Made by a program: the position numbers and the translations under genes
Part shown: positions 5,178 to 5,876 of the stretch, piece after piece
Layout of the letters: each line of letters begins with the position of its first letter
Numbering within the stretch: the stretch's first letter is position 1
Source of the DNA: Chthoniobacterales bacterium
Lineage (GTDB): Bacteria; Verrucomicrobiota; Verrucomicrobiia; Chthoniobacterales; UBA10450
Length of the DNA stretch: 5,876 nucleotides
Reading direction: 5' to 3'
Assembly (NCBI GenBank): GCA_013812515.1
Contig: JACCTI010000331.1
Span: 1 to 5,876 of the forward strand
The notes under the pieces: model-generated
The model's input: only the letters and a program-made list of their open reading frames with translations
What the model was told of the DNA's origin: nothing
Databases searched by the model: none

Positions 5178-5204
5178 GTTGTAGCCCGGGGCGACCACCT
5201 CGGC
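5178..5204 (-). repeat. Short GC-rich repeat, copy A
   Basis: Read on the minus strand this is GCCGAGG-N6-CCCC, ending in CTACAAC. It matches copy C (5844-5870, plus strand) at 21 of 27 positions without gaps. Both have a GC-rich inverted core (CCGAGG/CCCCGG here, one mismatch) followed by CTACAA. The opposite orientation and ~640-bp distance suggest a dispersed element, not a simple tandem. Confidence 0.5.
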
Positions 5205-5730
5205 AGGCGTTGAGCCTTCGCGACGTCCTTAGGGATTAATCGCGCAAAGAAACTGATCGAATTTTCACCGGACTGAGGCACGACGCGGAAATGCGGCGGG
5301 ACGAGCTATCCAATTGACCTTGCTGAGTGAGCGCCCGAGAAGGAATTGGATACGCGGGTTGGCGGAAGTAGGCGGCTCCGCAGAATCGAAGTCTGTGCAG
5401 GAAAATACAAGCGCCAAACCGGCTGAGTGAGCCAACGCGATCGCGTCGCATCCCACAGCAGACATCAGCAAGTTTGCGGAAATCCGGTAAAGGCGCGCAC
5501 CGGCAGACAACGTCACCTCCTGAATGGTTCGTGCTTCGCCGATCCCGGCATGGAAGAACTCAAACTATCGCGAAGAGTAACGGTTCGGTTCTCCTCGCAT
5601 CATTAATCCCTCGGCGCGTGGCTTCTTATTGCGACCCCTTAGGAATCTTTCTATCCCGTATCTGCGAGCCTTAACAAGAGCAGCCAATGACGGAAGGAAA
5701 CAGAGAGCGGGGAAAGTTGATCAGCTTTCG

Positions 5731-5746
5731 CCGGGCAAAAGCCCGG
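5731..5746. other. Small GC-rich hairpin
   Basis: CCGGGC (5731-5736) and GCCCGG (5741-5746) form a perfect 6-bp stem around AAAA. No T-run follows on either strand close by. The function is unknown; it may belong to the repeat-rich right end of the window. Confidence 0.4.
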
Positions 5747-5803
5747 ATCCCCCCGCGGGAGCGCTCGTGACGAAATCCGCGCCTACGCAGTGGTTCGGTT
5801 GTC

Positions 5804-5830
5804 GCCGGGGCGGTGATCGGGGCCCACAAT
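5804..5830 (+). repeat. Short GC-rich repeat, copy B (diverged)
   Basis: It begins GCCGGGG and ends CCACAAT like copy C, 40 bp away in the same orientation, and matches it at 17 of 27 positions. The middle differs and the inverted core is lost, so this copy is the weakest member. Confidence 0.35.
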
Positions 5831-5843
5831 AGCGTGAACGTCG

Positions 5844-5870
5844 GCCGGGGTCATCGCCCCCGCCTACAAT
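5844..5870 (+). repeat. Short GC-rich repeat, copy C
   Basis: GCCGGGG, a six-base spacer TCATCG, then CCCCCGCC form a near-palindrome with one mismatch, followed by TACAAT. The TACAAT is also a good -10 box, identical to the one proposed for the TPR gene. The element ends six bases before the window edge, so it could carry a promoter for a gene beyond it, but no -35 box is evident. Confidence 0.5.
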
Positions 5871-5876
5871 GATGTG

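Larger units (their letters stand above)
5080..5876. other. Stretch without a recognisable gene
   Basis: About 800 bases follow the TPR gene. Short open frames exist on both strands (for example 5265-5516 minus and 5629-5832 plus), but none gives a product with recognisable motifs. No RNA gene could be folded with confidence. What it does hold is a weak T-run hairpin near 5146-5176, three short GC-rich repeats ending in ACAA, and a small hairpin at 5731-5746. It may be ordinary intergenic DNA, the leader of a gene beyond the window, or decayed sequence. Confidence 0.6.

Noticed and set aside
5514..5522. AGGAGGTGA on the minus strand before a GTG/TTG-started 80-codon frame (5516-5265)
   Set aside because: The Shine-Dalgarno match is perfect, but the product has no recognisable features and the frame is short; not enough to call a gene.
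5231..5611. 10-bp inverted repeat AGGGATTAAT / ATTAATCCCT 370 bp apart, as ends of a small mobile element
   Set aside because: The match does not extend beyond 10 bp, no target-site duplication is seen, and such a pair is plausible by chance in 800 bp.
5683..5712. Resemblance of GACGGAAGGAAACAG to the SRP RNA apical loop
   Set aside because: The flanking sequences do not pair to form the SRP helix 8 stem, so it is probably chance.

Overview
The window looks like chromosomal DNA from a GC-rich bacterium, probably a Verrucomicrobiota member of the Chthoniobacterales type often met in soil. This rests on the style of the short omega subunit, the smpB-rpoZ neighbourhood, a very basic 34-residue ribosomal-type protein, a TPR secretory protein and abundant palindromic repeats. 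It is an inference from remembered family resemblance, not from a search.

Layout. Positions 1-122 are a large imperfect palindrome. On the minus strand rpoZ (RNA polymerase omega, 1032-811) is followed by smpB (tmRNA-binding protein, 706-245), with a stem-loop just before the smpB start. On the plus strand there is a complete tRNA-Pro(CGG) at 1310-1386. Its 3' part and the following long hairpin are repeated about 180 bp downstream, where the tRNA part is broken. Next come a six-helix membrane protein with a His-rich loop (1749-2456, NicO/RcnA-like) and, 10 nt later, a BCP-type peroxiredoxin (2467-2958). A tiny basic protein of the bS22/AURKAIP1-COX24 (mS38-like) type lies at 3047-3151. A secreted TPR-repeat protein (3250-5079) has a promoter placed so that its mRNA could be leaderless. 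The last ~800 bases hold no recognisable gene, but carry a weak terminator and three copies of a short GC-rich repeat ending in (T/C)ACAA(T/C).

How the genes fit together. rpoZ, smpB, tRNA-Pro and the bS22-like protein are gene-expression housekeeping functions. The membrane protein and the peroxiredoxin are close enough to be co-transcribed, which may link metal handling with peroxide defence. The TPR protein appears to be a separate envelope-located unit.

No phage, transposase, CRISPR, toxin-antitoxin or biosynthetic system is visible. The most unusual signals are non-coding: the tandem tRNA-tail/hairpin repeat whose substitutions mostly preserve pairing, the large palindrome at the left end, the possible leaderless promoter, and start codons that mostly lack Shine-Dalgarno sequences.
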